A DNA stretch of 64,000 bases from Agrococcus terreus (GCF_014645235.1 NZ_BMLM01000002.1:292695-356694), one strand, 5' to 3'. Shown: positions 43,779-56,191, counted from the first letter of the stretch. Notes: a model not told the origin generated them from the letters alone. Translations and numbers: made by a program.

Positions 43779-46382
43779 ATGGCCGCCACCAAGCACAAGC
43801 CGGGATCCCTCCTGGGCGCGATCCTCGGTCTCATCGGTTTCAGCGCCGCCGCCGGCGTGCTGGTCTCCGCGACCCTGACCCCCGCCCTCGCCATCGCGTC
43901 GAGCACCGCCAACAGCGGCCTCGACGTGTTCGAGAGCCTCCCCTCGTACGCGCAGATCACGCAGCAGGCCGAGCGCAACCGCATCTACGGCATGCGCGAC
44001 GGCGAGCCGGTCGAGATCGCGCAGTTCTACAGCCAGGACCGCCAGGTGCTCACCTGGGAGCAGGTGCCGCGGACGGCGGTGGACGCCCTCGTCGCAGGCG
44101 AGGACCGTCGCTTCTACTCCCATGGCGGCGTCGACGCTCCCTCCGTCGCCCGCGCCGCGCTCTCGCAGCTCGGGTTCGGCGGCGACTCCGGAGCGTCGAC
44201 CCTCACGATGCAGCTCGTGCGACAGCAGATCGCGATCGACGCCTGCCTCACCGACACCGAGGAGGCGCAGGCGGTCTGCGATGCGCAGTACAGCCAGTCC
44301 TACCAGCGCAAGCTCGCCGAGATGCGCCTGTCCATGGGCCTCGAGCAGCGATACACGAAGAACGAGATCGCCCTCGCATACCTGAACATCGCGAACTTCG
44401 GCGGCAACATCTACGGCATCGAATCGGGAGCCCAGCGCGCGTTCGGCAAGCCCGCGTCGGAGCTCAGCATCGCCGAGTCCGCCGCGCTCATCGCCACGGT
44501 CCAGAACCCGTCGACGCGCAACCTGTTCAACAGCGCCAACTGGCCACGGAACCAGGAGCGACGCGACTTCATCATCCGGGCGATGGCCTCGGAGGGCTAC
44601 ATCACCGCCGAGGAGCGCGACGAGGCTCTCGCGACCCCCGTCGACGAGGAGTTCGTCAATCCTCAGCCCGCGAACAACGGCTGCATCTCGGGCCATGACT
44701 CGACGCGCTTCTTCTGCGACTACGTGCAGCGGACGCTGTCCAAGGCGCAGGTCGACGCCAACGGGAACGAGAGCTTCATCCTCGGCGCGACCGCGGAGGA
44801 CAACGCACGCGTGCTCGCCCAGGGCGGCCTCCGCATCTACACCAGCATCGACGTCGGTCTGAGCGACGCGGTGCAGGACCTCGTCGACCAGTACGTCCCC
44901 AACACCGAGACGCGCTGGAACTCGGGAGGCGCCGTCACGCAGCTCGAGGTGGGCACAGGGCGGATCCTGACGATGGTCCAGAACAAGGACTACTCGCCGA
45001 CCGAGGACGCGCCGCCGACGGCGACGAGCATCAACTTCAACGCGGACGCGCAGCTCGGCAGGTCGAACGGCTTCCAGCCGGGCTCCGGGTTCAAGATCTT
45101 CACCCTCGCGCAGTGGATCATCGACGGCCGCTCCGTCAACGAACAGGTCGATGCGACCGCGGAGGAGTGGCGCCAGGGCGACTTCCAGGCCTCCTGCCAG
45201 CCCGGCGGCGTGCTGAACTTCGGCGGCGAGTACGATCCGCAGAACAACGAGGGCAACGAGTACGCCCGCATGACCCCGACGCAGATCATGGTGAACTCCG
45301 TGAACACGGGCACGCTGCGCATGGCGAGCGAGCTCGACTACTGCAAGATCGTCGACCTGGCGAGCGCGATGGGAGCGACGCCCGCGAACGGCGACTGGGA
45401 CTACTTCCCCTCGGGCATCATCGGTGGCGCGACGACCGTCACCCCCATGGGGATGGCCCAGGCGTTCGCGACCATCGCCAACGGCGGCACGCACTGCGAG
45501 CCGCGCGCGATCGATCGGATCGTCGCTCGCGACGGCAGCGAGATCCTGCCGCCGTCGCAGCAGTGCGAGCAGGTGCTCACGCCCGAGGTGGCCTCGGTCA
45601 TGCAGCTCGTGCTCGAGGAGGTCACGCAGGGGAACTTCCTCAACAACCCTGCAGGGCCGACCCCGGTGATCTCGAAGACCGGCACGACGAACAACGTGGA
45701 GCAGACCTGGGTGAACGGCGCCAGCCCGGAGGTCGCCAGCTCCGTCTGGGTGGGGAACATCACCGGGCCGAACCGCAACCTCGAGGATCGCTGGAACGTC
45801 CGCTCGTACATCTTCAAGGCGGCGATGGAGGAGGCGATCGCCCGTTACCCCGGGGGCGAGTTCCTCACGCCTGACAGCGAGACGCTCGCGGGTGACGCCA
45901 ACGCGCTCCCCGACGTCACCGGCCAGCCGGTCGACCAGGCGCAGGCCGCCCTCGAGGGCGCCGGCTTCACGGTCCAGGTCGCCAACCCGGTCGACGGCCT
46001 CCAGGCGGAGGGCCTCGTCGAGTACACGGCTCCCGGCGCCGGCACGCAGGTGACCACGTCGACGCCGATCATCCTCTACCCCTCCAACGGTGCGCTCGCG
46101 CCGGGCGCGTCGCCGTCCGAGACGGGGACGCCCGAGACGGCGGCGCCGGAGGGCCAGGCGTGGCCCGACCTCGTCGGGCAGGTGCTCGCGGATGCGCGGA
46201 CCGCCGTGCAGGGCGCGGGCTTCGACCCCGCGAACGTTCAGGTCACGTGGCAGGACCACGGCGAGGGCAACCGCTGCGTGGTGCTCGCGCAGAACCCGGC
46301 GGCCGGCACCGCGGGCCAGCCCGCGGATCCGATCTCCGTGGTCGTCGGGTCCGACGCATCCGGCGGCGACCCTGGCTGCTAG
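43779..46382 (+). CDS. Bifunctional penicillin-binding protein with PASTA domains
   Basis: Class A PBP of 867 residues that polymerises and cross-links peptidoglycan. One N-terminal helix anchors it (LLGAILGLIGFSAAAGVLVSA). The GT51 domain has GEDRRFYSHGGVD with catalytic Glu108, GASTLTMQLVRQ and ALAYLNIANFGGNIYGIE. The transpeptidase has SGFK (Ser436, Lys439), SVN (Ser507) and KTG (Lys633). Two PASTA repeats follow (LPDVTGQPVDQAQAAL and WPDLVGQVLADARTAV). Extra Cys pairs in the GT domain suggest disulfides. By eye it is less GC-rich than its neighbours. Confidence 0.93.
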   Translation: MAATKHKPGSLLGAILGLIGFSAAAGVLVSATLTPALAIASSTANSGLDVFESLPSYAQITQQAERNRIYGMRDGEPVEIAQFYSQDRQVLTWEQVPRTAVDALVAGEDRRFYSHGGVDAPSVARAALSQLGFGGDSGASTLTMQLVRQQIAIDACLTDTEEAQAVCDAQYSQSYQRKLAEMRLSMGLEQRYTKNEIALAYLNIANFGGNIYGIESGAQRAFGKPASELSIAESAALIATVQNPSTRNLFNSANWPRNQERRDFIIRAMASEGYITAEERDEALATPVDEEFVNPQPANNGCISGHDSTRFFCDYVQRTLSKAQVDANGNESFILGATAEDNARVLAQGGLRIYTSIDVGLSDAVQDLVDQYVPNTETRWNSGGAVTQLEVGTGRILTMVQNKDYSPTEDAPPTATSINFNADAQLGRSNGFQPGSGFKIFTLAQWIIDGRSVNEQVDATAEEWRQGDFQASCQPGGVLNFGGEYDPQNNEGNEYARMTPTQIMVNSVNTGTLRMASELDYCKIVDLASAMGATPANGDWDYFPSGIIGGATTVTPMGMAQAFATIANGGTHCEPRAIDRIVARDGSEILPPSQQCEQVLTPEVASVMQLVLEEVTQGNFLNNPAGPTPVISKTGTTNNVEQTWVNGASPEVASSVWVGNITGPNRNLEDRWNVRSYIFKAAMEEAIARYPGGEFLTPDSETLAGDANALPDVTGQPVDQAQAALEGAGFTVQVANPVDGLQAEGLVEYTAPGAGTQVTTSTPIILYPSNGALAPGASPSETGTPETAAPEGQAWPDLVGQVLADARTAVQGAGFDPANVQVTWQDHGEGNRCVVLAQNPAAGTAGQPADPISVVVGSDASGGDPGC

Positions 46383-46410
46383 CCGGGCGCTCGGCGCGGT
46401 CGTCGGCGGC

Positions 46411-47316
46411 GTGCTCGCCGCCGGGGCCGCGGTCGCCGCCTACGCCACCGCCGTCGAGCCGCGGGCCTTCCGCATCCGCAGCGAGACGCTGCGCATCCTG
46501 CCCGAGGGCGCGCGGCCGATCACCGTGCTGCACCTCGCCGACATCCACCTCGCGCCGTGGCAGGGCACCAAGCTCGACTGGCTGCAGGGCCTCGCGACGG
46601 TGGAGCCCGACCTGATCGTCAACACCGGCGACAGCCTCGGCCACGCCGCGGCGCTGCCGGTGCTCGCGGATGCGCTGCAGGTCTTCCGCGGCGTGCCCGG
46701 CTTCTTCGTGCACGGCTCGAACGACGTGCACGGCCCGCAGCTGAAGAACCCGCTGCGCTACTTCGCCGGGCCCTCGCAGCAGCGGCGCGACGCGCCCGTC
46801 GAGCGGCTCGACGTCGCGGGCCTCGAGCGCGCCTACGCCGAGCTCGGCTGGCTCGACCTCAACAACACGGCCCGCGCGGTGGAGGTGCGGGGCACGACCG
46901 TCGCGGGCTTCGGCGTCTCGGACGCGCACCGCGACTGGGACCGCCTCGACGAGGCCGAGGCGGCGCTCTCGCGCATGCGCAAGGCGCTCGGCGCCGACGC
47001 GATCGGTGCGACGCTCGGCGTGACGCACGCGCCGTACCGCCGCATCCTCGACGCCTTCGTCGACCTCGGCGCCGACGCGATCCTCGCCGGCCACACGCAT
47101 GGCGGCCAGGTACGGGTGCCGGGCGGCCACGCGATCGTCACGAACTGCGACATCCCTCGCGAGCAGGCCTCGGGCCTCTCCACGTGGCGACACGACGGCC
47201 GCGAGGCGCCGCTCAACGTCTCGCAGGGCATCGGCGCCTCGATCTATGCGCCGTTCCGGCTGGGCACGCCCCCGGAGGCGGTCGTCGTGTCGCTCGCGCC
47301 TCGCAGGATCGGGTAG
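46411..47316 (+). CDS. Metallophosphoesterase
   Basis: A calcineurin-like phosphoesterase with one N-terminal hydrophobic segment (LAAGAAVAAYATAV). Metal motifs are VLHLADIHLAPW (D-x-H), VNTGDSLGHA (GD), HGSNDVHG (GND), GVTHAP and AGHTHGGQVR, complete for the family. The start is unclear: the coding frame runs into the PBP stop and the first usual start is GTG at 46411, but homologues I know begin a dozen residues earlier, where only CTG at 46372 is available. It is downstream of the PBP gene as in mycobacterial ponA2 neighbourhoods. Confidence 0.85.
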   Translation: MLAAGAAVAAYATAVEPRAFRIRSETLRILPEGARPITVLHLADIHLAPWQGTKLDWLQGLATVEPDLIVNTGDSLGHAAALPVLADALQVFRGVPGFFVHGSNDVHGPQLKNPLRYFAGPSQQRRDAPVERLDVAGLERAYAELGWLDLNNTARAVEVRGTTVAGFGVSDAHRDWDRLDEAEAALSRMRKALGADAIGATLGVTHAPYRRILDAFVDLGADAILAGHTHGGQVRVPGGHAIVTNCDIPREQASGLSTWRHDGREAPLNVSQGIGASIYAPFRLGTPPEAVVVSLAPRRIG

Positions 47317-47319
47317 ACT
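47314..47319 (+). promoter_or_regulatory. -10 box of tRNA-Pro
   Basis: TAGACT overlapping the phosphoesterase stop codon, about 40 bases before the tRNA. Confidence 0.5.
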
Positions 47320-47361
47320 GGCCAGGTTGCACGGACGGAGCCTCGGCTCCGGATGGCACAC

Positions 47362-47437
<76 letters not shown>

Positions 47438-47440
47438 GCA

Positions 47441-47472
47441 GAGGCCCCCACCGCTCAGGTGGGGGCCTCTTC
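47441..47472. terminator. Terminator of tRNA-Pro and tdk
   Basis: Perfect 12-bp stem GAGGCCCCCACC with GGTGGGGGCCTC around five bases, between the tRNA and convergent tdk; followed by TTCC. Confidence 0.85.
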
Positions 47473-47505
47473 CGCGTCCGGGAGGCGCGAGCGGCGCCCG
47501 CTCCC

Positions 47506-48108
47506 CTACCCGAGCCGGCCGCCCGACTCCTCGAGGTAGCAGGTGGCGCAGAGCGACTCGTAGTGCACCGTCTCGCCGTCGATGGCGACCTGGTCGCCAT
47601 CGAAGACGAACCGCTCGCCGACGCGGCGCCCGTTGAAGAGCGCCTTCCGGCCGCAGCGGCAGATGGTCTTCAGCTCCTCGAGCGAGTGCGCGAGCTCGAG
47701 CAGGCGCGCCGAGCCGGGGAACGCGCGCGTGCGGAAGTCGGTGCGGATGCCGTAGGCCAGCACGGGCACGCCGCGCTCGACCGCGATGCGCAGCAGCTCG
47801 TCGACCTGCGCCGGCCGCAGGAACTGCGCCTCGTCGACGAGCAGGCACGCGACCGGAGCGGGATCGGCCGCGGCGGCCTCGTCGAACCGCGCGACGAGCG
47901 AGTCCTCCGGCCCGACGAGCACGTCGACCTCGCGGGTCATGCCGAGGCGCGAGACGACGTCCCGCTCCCCCTTCGTGTCGGTCGCCGGCTTCGCGAGCAG
48001 CACGCGCTGGCCGCGCTCCTCGTAGTTGAACGCCGCCTGCAGGAGCCCGGTCGACTTGCCGGAGTTCATCGCCCCGTATCGGAAGTACAGCTTCGCCACG
48101 ACGACCAT
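47506..48108 (-). CDS. tdk: Thymidine kinase
   Basis: Salvages thymidine to dTMP. The 200-residue type II enzyme has the P-loop YGAMNSGKSTGLLQ, the DEAQFL Walker-B with following RPAQVDEL, the GIRTDFRTRAFPGS lasso region and zinc ligands in CRCG and CATC. Starts ATG at 48108; a GTG at 48099 with AGGATGG before it is an alternative. Confidence 0.94.
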   Translation of the reverse strand: MVVVAKLYFRYGAMNSGKSTGLLQAAFNYEERGQRVLLAKPATDTKGERDVVSRLGMTREVDVLVGPEDSLVARFDEAAAADPAPVACLLVDEAQFLRPAQVDELLRIAVERGVPVLAYGIRTDFRTRAFPGSARLLELAHSLEELKTICRCGRKALFNGRRVGERFVFDGDQVAIDGETVHYESLCATCYLEESGGRLG

Positions 48109-48144
48109 CCTGCCGCCTCGGCGCGCCGTCCGGCGCCACGTCGG

Positions 48145-48765
48145 CTAGAGGATGCCGTCCTCCTCGGCGCGCACGATGAGCTCGGAGCGCTTGCCGGCGG
48201 GCCGGTCGAGCGCCGCGTACTTCGCGCGCACGCGCCGCAGGAAGGTCTTCGCGGTCTCGTACCCGACCTGCATCTCGTCGGCCACCTGCACGGTCGTCCG
48301 ACCCTGCACGTAGTAGGCGAGCGCGCGCCGCTCGCGCGGCGAGAGGCGCGGCCGAGCCGGGCCGACGCCCATCCTGCCGCGGCGCCTGCCGGGATGCCGG
48401 GCATCGCGGATGCTGGCCGAGAGCGCGTACCCGTCGGTATCGGCGGGGAGCACGACGGCCCCGGCCTCCGCGAGCTCGTCGGCGAGCGACGGCTCGGCGT
48501 CGACGAGCACGACGACGACGGCGCCCGCGGCGATCGCGGTGCGCGCGTGCGCGAGCAGGGGCGGGCCGGGTTCCTCGATGAGGACGATGGCGTCGCCGGG
48601 GAAGCCGTCAGCCGTCACGAGATCGGTGAACCTCCCCTCGACGGCTTCGAGCCTGAGGGCTGGCTGCTCCGCGATCGCATCGCGGAGAGCGTCGGCCGCC
48701 GTGCCGGTGGCGACGGCGGTGACGCTTCGTGGTGCACGGTCCGATGGAGCTTCCGTGGCAGACAT
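48145..48765 (-). CDS. LuxR/NarL-type regulator with degenerate receiver domain
   Basis: A 206-residue regulator. The C-terminal HTH reads PRLSPRERRALAYYVQGRTTVQVADEMQVGYETAKTFLRRVRAKY, typical of NarL/FixJ DNA-binding domains. The N-terminal ~120 residues fold like a receiver (IVLIEEP, VVVVLVDAEPSLADELAEAGAVVLP) but lack the acidic pocket and phospho-Asp order of true receivers, so it is probably not a normal two-component response regulator. It follows mqo by 15 bases on the same strand, so mqo or redox-related genes may be its targets (inference). Confidence 0.8.
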   Translation of the reverse strand: MSATEAPSDRAPRSVTAVATGTAADALRDAIAEQPALRLEAVEGRFTDLVTADGFPGDAIVLIEEPGPPLLAHARTAIAAGAVVVVLVDAEPSLADELAEAGAVVLPADTDGYALSASIRDARHPGRRRGRMGVGPARPRLSPRERRALAYYVQGRTTVQVADEMQVGYETAKTFLRRVRAKYAALDRPAGKRSELIVRAEEDGIL

Positions 48766-48780
48766 GGGGTGGTCCTGGGG

Positions 48781-50301
48781 CTAGGGGGACGCGGCGCCCG
48801 CCGCCGCTGGGTGGATCTCTCGCGCGGCCTCATCGCTGAGTCCGAGCGCTCGGGCGGTGTGCGCGATGCTCGCACGGGCCGCGTCGCGGTCCGCGTTGAG
48901 CTTCGTGCCGTAGCTGGGGATCAGCTCACGGATGGTGTCCTCCCAGCGCGGCATGTGCTCCGGGAAGCAGCGGCCCAGGATGGTCAGCATGATGTGGACG
49001 GCCGTCGAGGCGCCCGGCGATGCGCCGAGCAGGCCTGCGATGGTGCCGTCGGCCCCGGTGACGACCTCGGTGCCGAACTGCAGCACGCCGCCCTTCTCGG
49101 GGTCCTTCTTCATCACCTGGACGCGCTGGCCCGCGGTGATGAGGCGCCAGTCCTCGTCGCGCGCGTTCGGCATGAACTCGCGGAGCGCGTCGAGGCGCTT
49201 CTGCCGCGAGGCGAACACCTCGCCGGCGAGGTAGGAGACGAGCGGGAGGTTGGCGAGGCCCGCGCGGATCATCGGGTACAGGTTGTGCCCCTTGATCGTC
49301 TCGAACATGTCGGTGTAGCTGCCGGTCTTCAGGTACTTCGGGCTGAAGCCCGCGTACGGGCCGAAGAGCAGGCTGGTCTCGCCGTCGACGACGCGCGTGT
49401 CGAGGTGCGGCACCGACATGGGCGGCGCGCCCACGCTCGCCTTGCCGTAGACCTTCGCGGTGTGGCGCGCGACGACCTCGGGGTCGTCGGTCCGCAGGAA
49501 GGCGCCCGTGATGGGGAAGCCGGCGAAGCCCTTCGCCTCGGGGATGCGCGACTGCTGCAGCAGCTTCAGCGCGCCGCCGCCCGCGCCGACGAACACGAAG
49601 CGCGCGTGGACGTCGCCGGGCGTCTGGCCGATCTCGCGGCGCAGCTTGATGCGCCACGTGCCGTCGGCCTCGCGGCGCAGGCCCTTGACGGCGACGTTCG
49701 TGTGCACCTTCGCGCCCGCCTCCCGGAGACGGCCGAAGAGGAGTCGCGTGAGGGCGCCGAAGTCGACGTCGGTGCCGTCGGTCGAGCGGGTCGCCGCGAT
49801 CGGCTGCGACTTCGCGCGGCCGGGGATGAGGGTGGGCGCCCACTCGCGGATGACCTCCGCGTCCTCCGAGTACTCGATGCCCTCGAAGAGCGGCTCGTCC
49901 TTGAGCAGCTCCCAACGGCGGCGGAGGTAGTCGACGTTCGCCTCGCCCCAGACGAAGGTCATGTGCGGGGTCGCGGCGATGAACGCGGACGGCTCGGGGA
50001 GCGTGCCGTCCTCGACGAACGATGCCCACAGCTGCCGCGAGAGCTGGAACTGCTCGTTGATGTCGACGGCCTTGGCGGTCGACAGCTCGCCGTTCGGGCC
50101 CTCCGGCATGTAGTTCAGCTCGCAGAGCGCCGCGTGCCCGGTGCCGGCGTTGTTCCAGGGGTTCGACGACTCCTGGCCGACCTCCGGGAGGCGCTCGAAG
50201 ACCTCGATCGACCACGACGGCTCCAGGCGGTTGAGGAGCGCACCGAGCGTCGCGCTCATGATGCCTCCACCGATGAGGGCCACGTCGATCGTCTTCGTCA
50301 C
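48781..50301 (-). CDS. mqo: Malate:quinone oxidoreductase
   Basis: Membrane-associated FAD enzyme that oxidises malate to oxaloacetate and reduces the quinone pool, bypassing malate dehydrogenase in the TCA cycle. The 506 residues begin with the FAD motif VALIGGGIMSATLGALLNRLEP and contain ERLPEVGQESSNPWNNAGTGHAALCELNYMP, TDVDFGALTRLLF, FVFVGAGGGALKLLQQSRIPE and GFPITGAFLR, all Mqo hallmarks. Start GTG is seven bases after TAGGAT, so leaderless. The LuxR-type regulator follows. Confidence 0.95.
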   Translation of the reverse strand: MTKTIDVALIGGGIMSATLGALLNRLEPSWSIEVFERLPEVGQESSNPWNNAGTGHAALCELNYMPEGPNGELSTAKAVDINEQFQLSRQLWASFVEDGTLPEPSAFIAATPHMTFVWGEANVDYLRRRWELLKDEPLFEGIEYSEDAEVIREWAPTLIPGRAKSQPIAATRSTDGTDVDFGALTRLLFGRLREAGAKVHTNVAVKGLRREADGTWRIKLRREIGQTPGDVHARFVFVGAGGGALKLLQQSRIPEAKGFAGFPITGAFLRTDDPEVVARHTAKVYGKASVGAPPMSVPHLDTRVVDGETSLLFGPYAGFSPKYLKTGSYTDMFETIKGHNLYPMIRAGLANLPLVSYLAGEVFASRQKRLDALREFMPNARDEDWRLITAGQRVQVMKKDPEKGGVLQFGTEVVTGADGTIAGLLGASPGASTAVHIMLTILGRCFPEHMPRWEDTIRELIPSYGTKLNADRDAARASIAHTARALGLSDEAAREIHPAAAGAASP

Positions 50302-50308
50302 GCCAACG

Positions 50309-50314
50309 ATCCTA
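50309..50314 (-). promoter_or_regulatory. -10 box of mqo (leaderless)
   Basis: TAGGAT on the minus strand, seven bases before the GTG at 50301. Confidence 0.55.
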
Positions 50315-50408
50315 CGCCGACGCCCCTGCGCTGTCCGACAGCGGCCTGGTGGTGCGGCGCAGCGCACCCCTAGCATGAGGCCCACGATCCTCAGGAAGGG
50401 AGCGTGCG

Positions 50409-50807
50409 ATGGGCATCCTCGACGACGCGAAGGACCGGCTCGGCGACGCGGCCGGCTGGGCGAAGGAGCAGGCGGAGCGGCTCGGCGACCGGGCGGGCGA
50501 CGCCGGCCAGGCGATCGGCGCGGGCGCCGCGGAGGCCGCCCACTGGGCGCGCGAGCGGATCGCGGCCGCGCAGCCGGGCGACGGGGTCGACCGCGCCGGC
50601 GCGTCCGTGGCCGCGCTCGACGATGCGCGATCGGGCGGCGGCCCGGGCGCGCCCTCGGGCGAGCCCTCGGCCGACGGCGGCGTGCCCGCGACCGAGTGGG
50701 TCGAGCAGTCCCGCGACCACGCCGAGCCGCACGCCGGCGCGCACGCCGACGAGCAGCCGCCCGTGCAGCACGAGGTGCCGCCCGTTCCCGAGGAGCCGAC
50801 GCCCTAG
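50409..50807 (+). CDS. Small unstructured/helical protein, unknown
   Basis: A 132-residue acidic protein with a helical N-terminal half, MGILDDAKDRLGDAAGWAKEQAERLGDRAGDAGQAIG, similar in style to CsbD/YtxH stress proteins with heptad-like Ala/Glu/Arg, and a low-complexity C-terminal half rich in Gly, Pro and Glu. GGAAGGGAGC gives a good ribosome binding site and TAGCAT (50371-50376) a -10. I do not recognise a family. It may be a stress or membrane-curvature associated protein, but that is a guess. Confidence 0.6.
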   Translation: MGILDDAKDRLGDAAGWAKEQAERLGDRAGDAGQAIGAGAAEAAHWARERIAAAQPGDGVDRAGASVAALDDARSGGGPGAPSGEPSADGGVPATEWVEQSRDHAEPHAGAHADEQPPVQHEVPPVPEEPTP

Positions 50808-50867
50808 GCGGCCCGGCGCCGTGCAGGCCGGCTCTGTCCGGGCCGGCTCCCGGCGGGCCGGCCGGCC

Positions 50868-53294
<2,427 letters not shown>

Positions 53295-53894
53295 TCAACG
53301 CTCGATGGTGCGACGGCCCTCGAAGGCGCGACCGAGCGTCATCTCGTCGGCGAACTCGAGGTCGCCGCCGACCGGCAGCCCGCTCGCCAGGCGCGACACC
53401 CGGATGCCGAGGGGCAGCAGGGAGCGGATGAGGTAGGTGGCCGTGGCCTCGCCCTCGACGTTGGGGTCGGTGGCGATGATGACCTCCTCGACCGTCGCGT
53501 CCTGCAGCCGCGTCATGAGCTGCGCGACGCGGAGCTGGTCGGGGCCGACGCCCTGCATGGGGTTCAGGGCGCCGCCGAGCACGTGGTACAGCCCGCGGTA
53601 CTCGCGGGTCCGCTCGATGGCGACGACGTCCTTCGCCTCCTCGACGACGCAGATCGTGTTCGGCACGCGGCGCGGGTCGCGGCAGATGGCGCAGCGCTCC
53701 TCCTCGCCGATGTTGCCGCAGATCACGCAGAAGCGGACCTTCTCGCGCACCGTCTGGAGGATCGTCGCGAGCCGATCGACGTCGAACGTCTCGGTCTGGA
53801 TGATGTGGAACGCGATGCGCTGAGCCGACTTCGGGCCGACGCCAGGCAGCCGGCCGAGCTCGTCGATGAGGTCCTGGACGATGCCGTCGTACAC
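53295..53894 (-). CDS. recR: Recombination protein RecR
   Basis: Helps RecO load RecA at gaps. The 199-residue protein has the helix-hairpin-helix start [19 protein letters not shown], the zinc finger [18 protein letters not shown] and the TOPRIM domain ([33 protein letters not shown]). It begins GTG four bases after the dnaX stop, the usual dnaX-recR operon. Confidence 0.95.
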   Translation of the reverse strand: MYDGIVQDLIDELGRLPGVGPKSAQRIAFHIIQTETFDVDRLATILQTVREKVRFCVICGNIGEEERCAICRDPRRVPNTICVVEEAKDVVAIERTREYRGLYHVLGGALNPMQGVGPDQLRVAQLMTRLQDATVEEVIIATDPNVEGEATATYLIRSLLPLGIRVSRLASGLPVGGDLEFADEMTLGRAFEGRRTIER

Positions 53895-53898
53895 GCGC

Positions 53899-56184
53899 TC
53901 AGCGCTCCCCTCGCACCCGCGGGCGCTCCTCGATCAGCTCGGCGCCCAGCTCCTCGCGCACGACGGCCTCGCCGTAGCGCGCCGCCTGCGACGCCGACAG
54001 CGCCTGGACGGGCTCGGGCGCGCTGCGCATCGCCTCGGCCATCGGCGAGGGCTGCGGCGGGCGGGCGCCGCTCGGCTCCTGCGCCGCCGGGGAGGTCTCG
54101 ATCGCCGCGGCCTCGGGCGCCGAGACGAACGAGAACGGGTCGGGCTCGGGCTCGTCGGGCAGCGCCTGCTCGGGCAGGTCGGCGGGCGGCGCCTCGGCGT
54201 CGCTCGGGATCGCGGCCACGGCCCAGCCGACCACGGGTGCCGCCGGCTCGGCCGTCGATCGCGCGGCCGGCGCGCTGCGCGCGGGATCCGGCTGGCGGGC
54301 GGCTGCCGGCGCCGCGGCAGGCGCCGCCGGTGCGACCGAGGGCGCGGGTGCGGAGGCGGGCCCGGGGGCCGCGGCTCGGGAGCCCTCCTCTGCGGGCGCG
54401 GGCTCCTGCGCGTCGCGGCGCGGGCCGCTCGGCTGGCGCGTGCGCGGCACGTAGCGCACCTGGATGCCGAGCAGCTCGTCGATCGTGCCCCGCAGCACCT
54501 CCGCGACGCTCGGCGCGCCGGGCTTGTGCTCCTTGAAGCGCTCGACGTCGGCGTCGGAGGTGAATCCCACGACGAGCACGTCGCCGTCGCGGAGGTCGAT
54601 CGGGGTGATGTTCGACACGAGCATGAAGGCCTTGCGGTCGTGCTCGCCGAGGCGCTGGAGCACCTCGTCCCACGCGTCGCGCAGCTGCGCGAAGCCGATC
54701 GGCGCGGCGGGCGCGGCGACCGCGGGCTCGGGCGCGGCGACGGCGGGCGCGGGCGCGGCGGCCTCGGGCGACGGCGTCGAGGCGGCGGCTGGCGCGGTCA
54801 CCGGGCCGTCCGCGGTCCACACCTCGCGCTGGCCGGCGGCCGGGGCGGGGGCCGCTGCGGTCGCGGGCTCGGATCGAGGTGCGGGCTCGGGCGCCGGTGC
54901 GACCGGCTCGGCCGGGCGCTCGGACGCGGGGGCCGCCGGCTCGGCCGGGCGCTCGGGCGGCGCGGCCGGCGGCTCGGCGGGCGCCGCCGCGGCTGCCGCG
55001 GACGCGTCGACCGACCCGATGACGACGCCGTGCTCGAGCCGCTGCTCGAGCCGCTCGACGCGCGCGATCGTGCCGACCTGCGGGTCGCCGGTCTCGGGCA
55101 CGAGCAGGCGCGCGGCCATGAGCTCGAGGTGGAGGCGCGGGCTCGTCGCCCCCGCCATGTCGGTGAGCGCCTTCGCGACGATGTCGGCGGCGCGCGAGAG
55201 CTCGGCGTGGCCGAAGCCGCGCGCCTGCTCGACGAGCGCCGCGAGCTCGTCCTCGGGCACGCCGTGGAGGATCGCGGCCGGGTCCTGCGCGGCCTGGGCG
55301 ACGATGAGGTCGCGGAGGCGCTCGAGGAGGTCCTCGACGAAGCGGCGGGGATCCTGGCCCGACTGCACGACGCGGTCGATCGACTCGAACAGCCGGGGCG
55401 CGTCGTGGGCCGAGAGCGCGTGCACGATCGCGTCGAGCAGCTCGCCGTGGGTGAAGCCGAGGAGGCCGACGGCCTGCTCGTACGAGACGGTGCCCTCGGA
55501 TCCGGCGATGAGCTGGTCGAGCAGGCTCAGGGTGTCGCGCGCGGAGCCGCCGCCGGCGCGCACCACGAGCGGCAGCACGCCGGGCTCGACCTGCACGCCC
55601 TCCTTGGCGCACACGGCCTGCACGTGCTCGAGCATGGGCGCGGGCGCGATGAGCCGGAACGGGTAGTGGTGCGTGCGCGAGCGGATGGTGCCGATGACCT
55701 TCTCGGGCTCGGTCGTCGCGAAGATGAACTTGATGTGCTCCGGCGGCTCCTCGACGATCTTGAGGAGCGCGTTGAAGCCGCCGGACGTGACCATGTGGGC
55801 CTCGTCGATGATGAAGACCTTGTAGCGGTCGCGGCTCGGCGCGAAGGTGGCGCGCTCGCGCAGGTCGCGGGCGTCGTCGACGCCGCCGTGGCTCGCTGCG
55901 TCGATCTCGACGACGTCGAGCGAGCCGCCGCCGTCGCGGCCGAGCTCGACGCACGAGTCGCACACGCCGCACGGGTCGGGCGTCGGGCCCTGGGCGCAGT
56001 TGAGGCAGCGGGCGAGGATGCGCGCGCTCGTGGTCTTGCCGCAGCCGCGCGGGCCGGAGAACAGGTAGGCGTGGTTCACCCGGTCGGCGCGCAGCGCCGT
56101 GCGCAGCGGATCGGTGACGTGGGCCTGCCCGATGAGCTCGGCGAACGACTCCGGCCGATAGCGGCGGTAGAGGGCGGCGACCAT
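53899..56184 (-). CDS. dnaX: DNA polymerase III subunit gamma/tau
   Basis: Clamp-loader ATPase. The start [20 protein letters not shown], Walker [20 protein letters not shown], zinc site [16 protein letters not shown] and [21 protein letters not shown] are canonical. The tau part is a long Ala/Pro/Glu-rich linker (about residues 385-620). No A6 slippery site is seen, so a shorter gamma form by frameshift is not evident. I chose ATG at 56184, seven bases after TAGCCT, over a GTG two codons upstream that would leave one base after the -10. Confidence 0.95.
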   Translation of the reverse strand: MVAALYRRYRPESFAELIGQAHVTDPLRTALRADRVNHAYLFSGPRGCGKTTSARILARCLNCAQGPTPDPCGVCDSCVELGRDGGGSLDVVEIDAASHGGVDDARDLRERATFAPSRDRYKVFIIDEAHMVTSGGFNALLKIVEEPPEHIKFIFATTEPEKVIGTIRSRTHHYPFRLIAPAPMLEHVQAVCAKEGVQVEPGVLPLVVRAGGGSARDTLSLLDQLIAGSEGTVSYEQAVGLLGFTHGELLDAIVHALSAHDAPRLFESIDRVVQSGQDPRRFVEDLLERLRDLIVAQAAQDPAAILHGVPEDELAALVEQARGFGHAELSRAADIVAKALTDMAGATSPRLHLELMAARLLVPETGDPQVGTIARVERLEQRLEHGVVIGSVDASAAAAAAPAEPPAAPPERPAEPAAPASERPAEPVAPAPEPAPRSEPATAAAPAPAAGQREVWTADGPVTAPAAASTPSPEAAAPAPAVAAPEPAVAAPAAPIGFAQLRDAWDEVLQRLGEHDRKAFMLVSNITPIDLRDGDVLVVGFTSDADVERFKEHKPGAPSVAEVLRGTIDELLGIQVRYVPRTRQPSGPRRDAQEPAPAEEGSRAAAPGPASAPAPSVAPAAPAAAPAAARQPDPARSAPAARSTAEPAAPVVGWAVAAIPSDAEAPPADLPEQALPDEPEPDPFSFVSAPEAAAIETSPAAQEPSGARPPQPSPMAEAMRSAPEPVQALSASQAARYGEAVVREELGAELIEERPRVRGER

Positions 56185-56191
56185 GCGCACC

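Noticed and set aside
53899..56184. Programmed frameshift in dnaX producing gamma
   Set aside because: No A-rich slippery heptamer or following stem was seen; GC-rich actinobacteria usually make only the long form.
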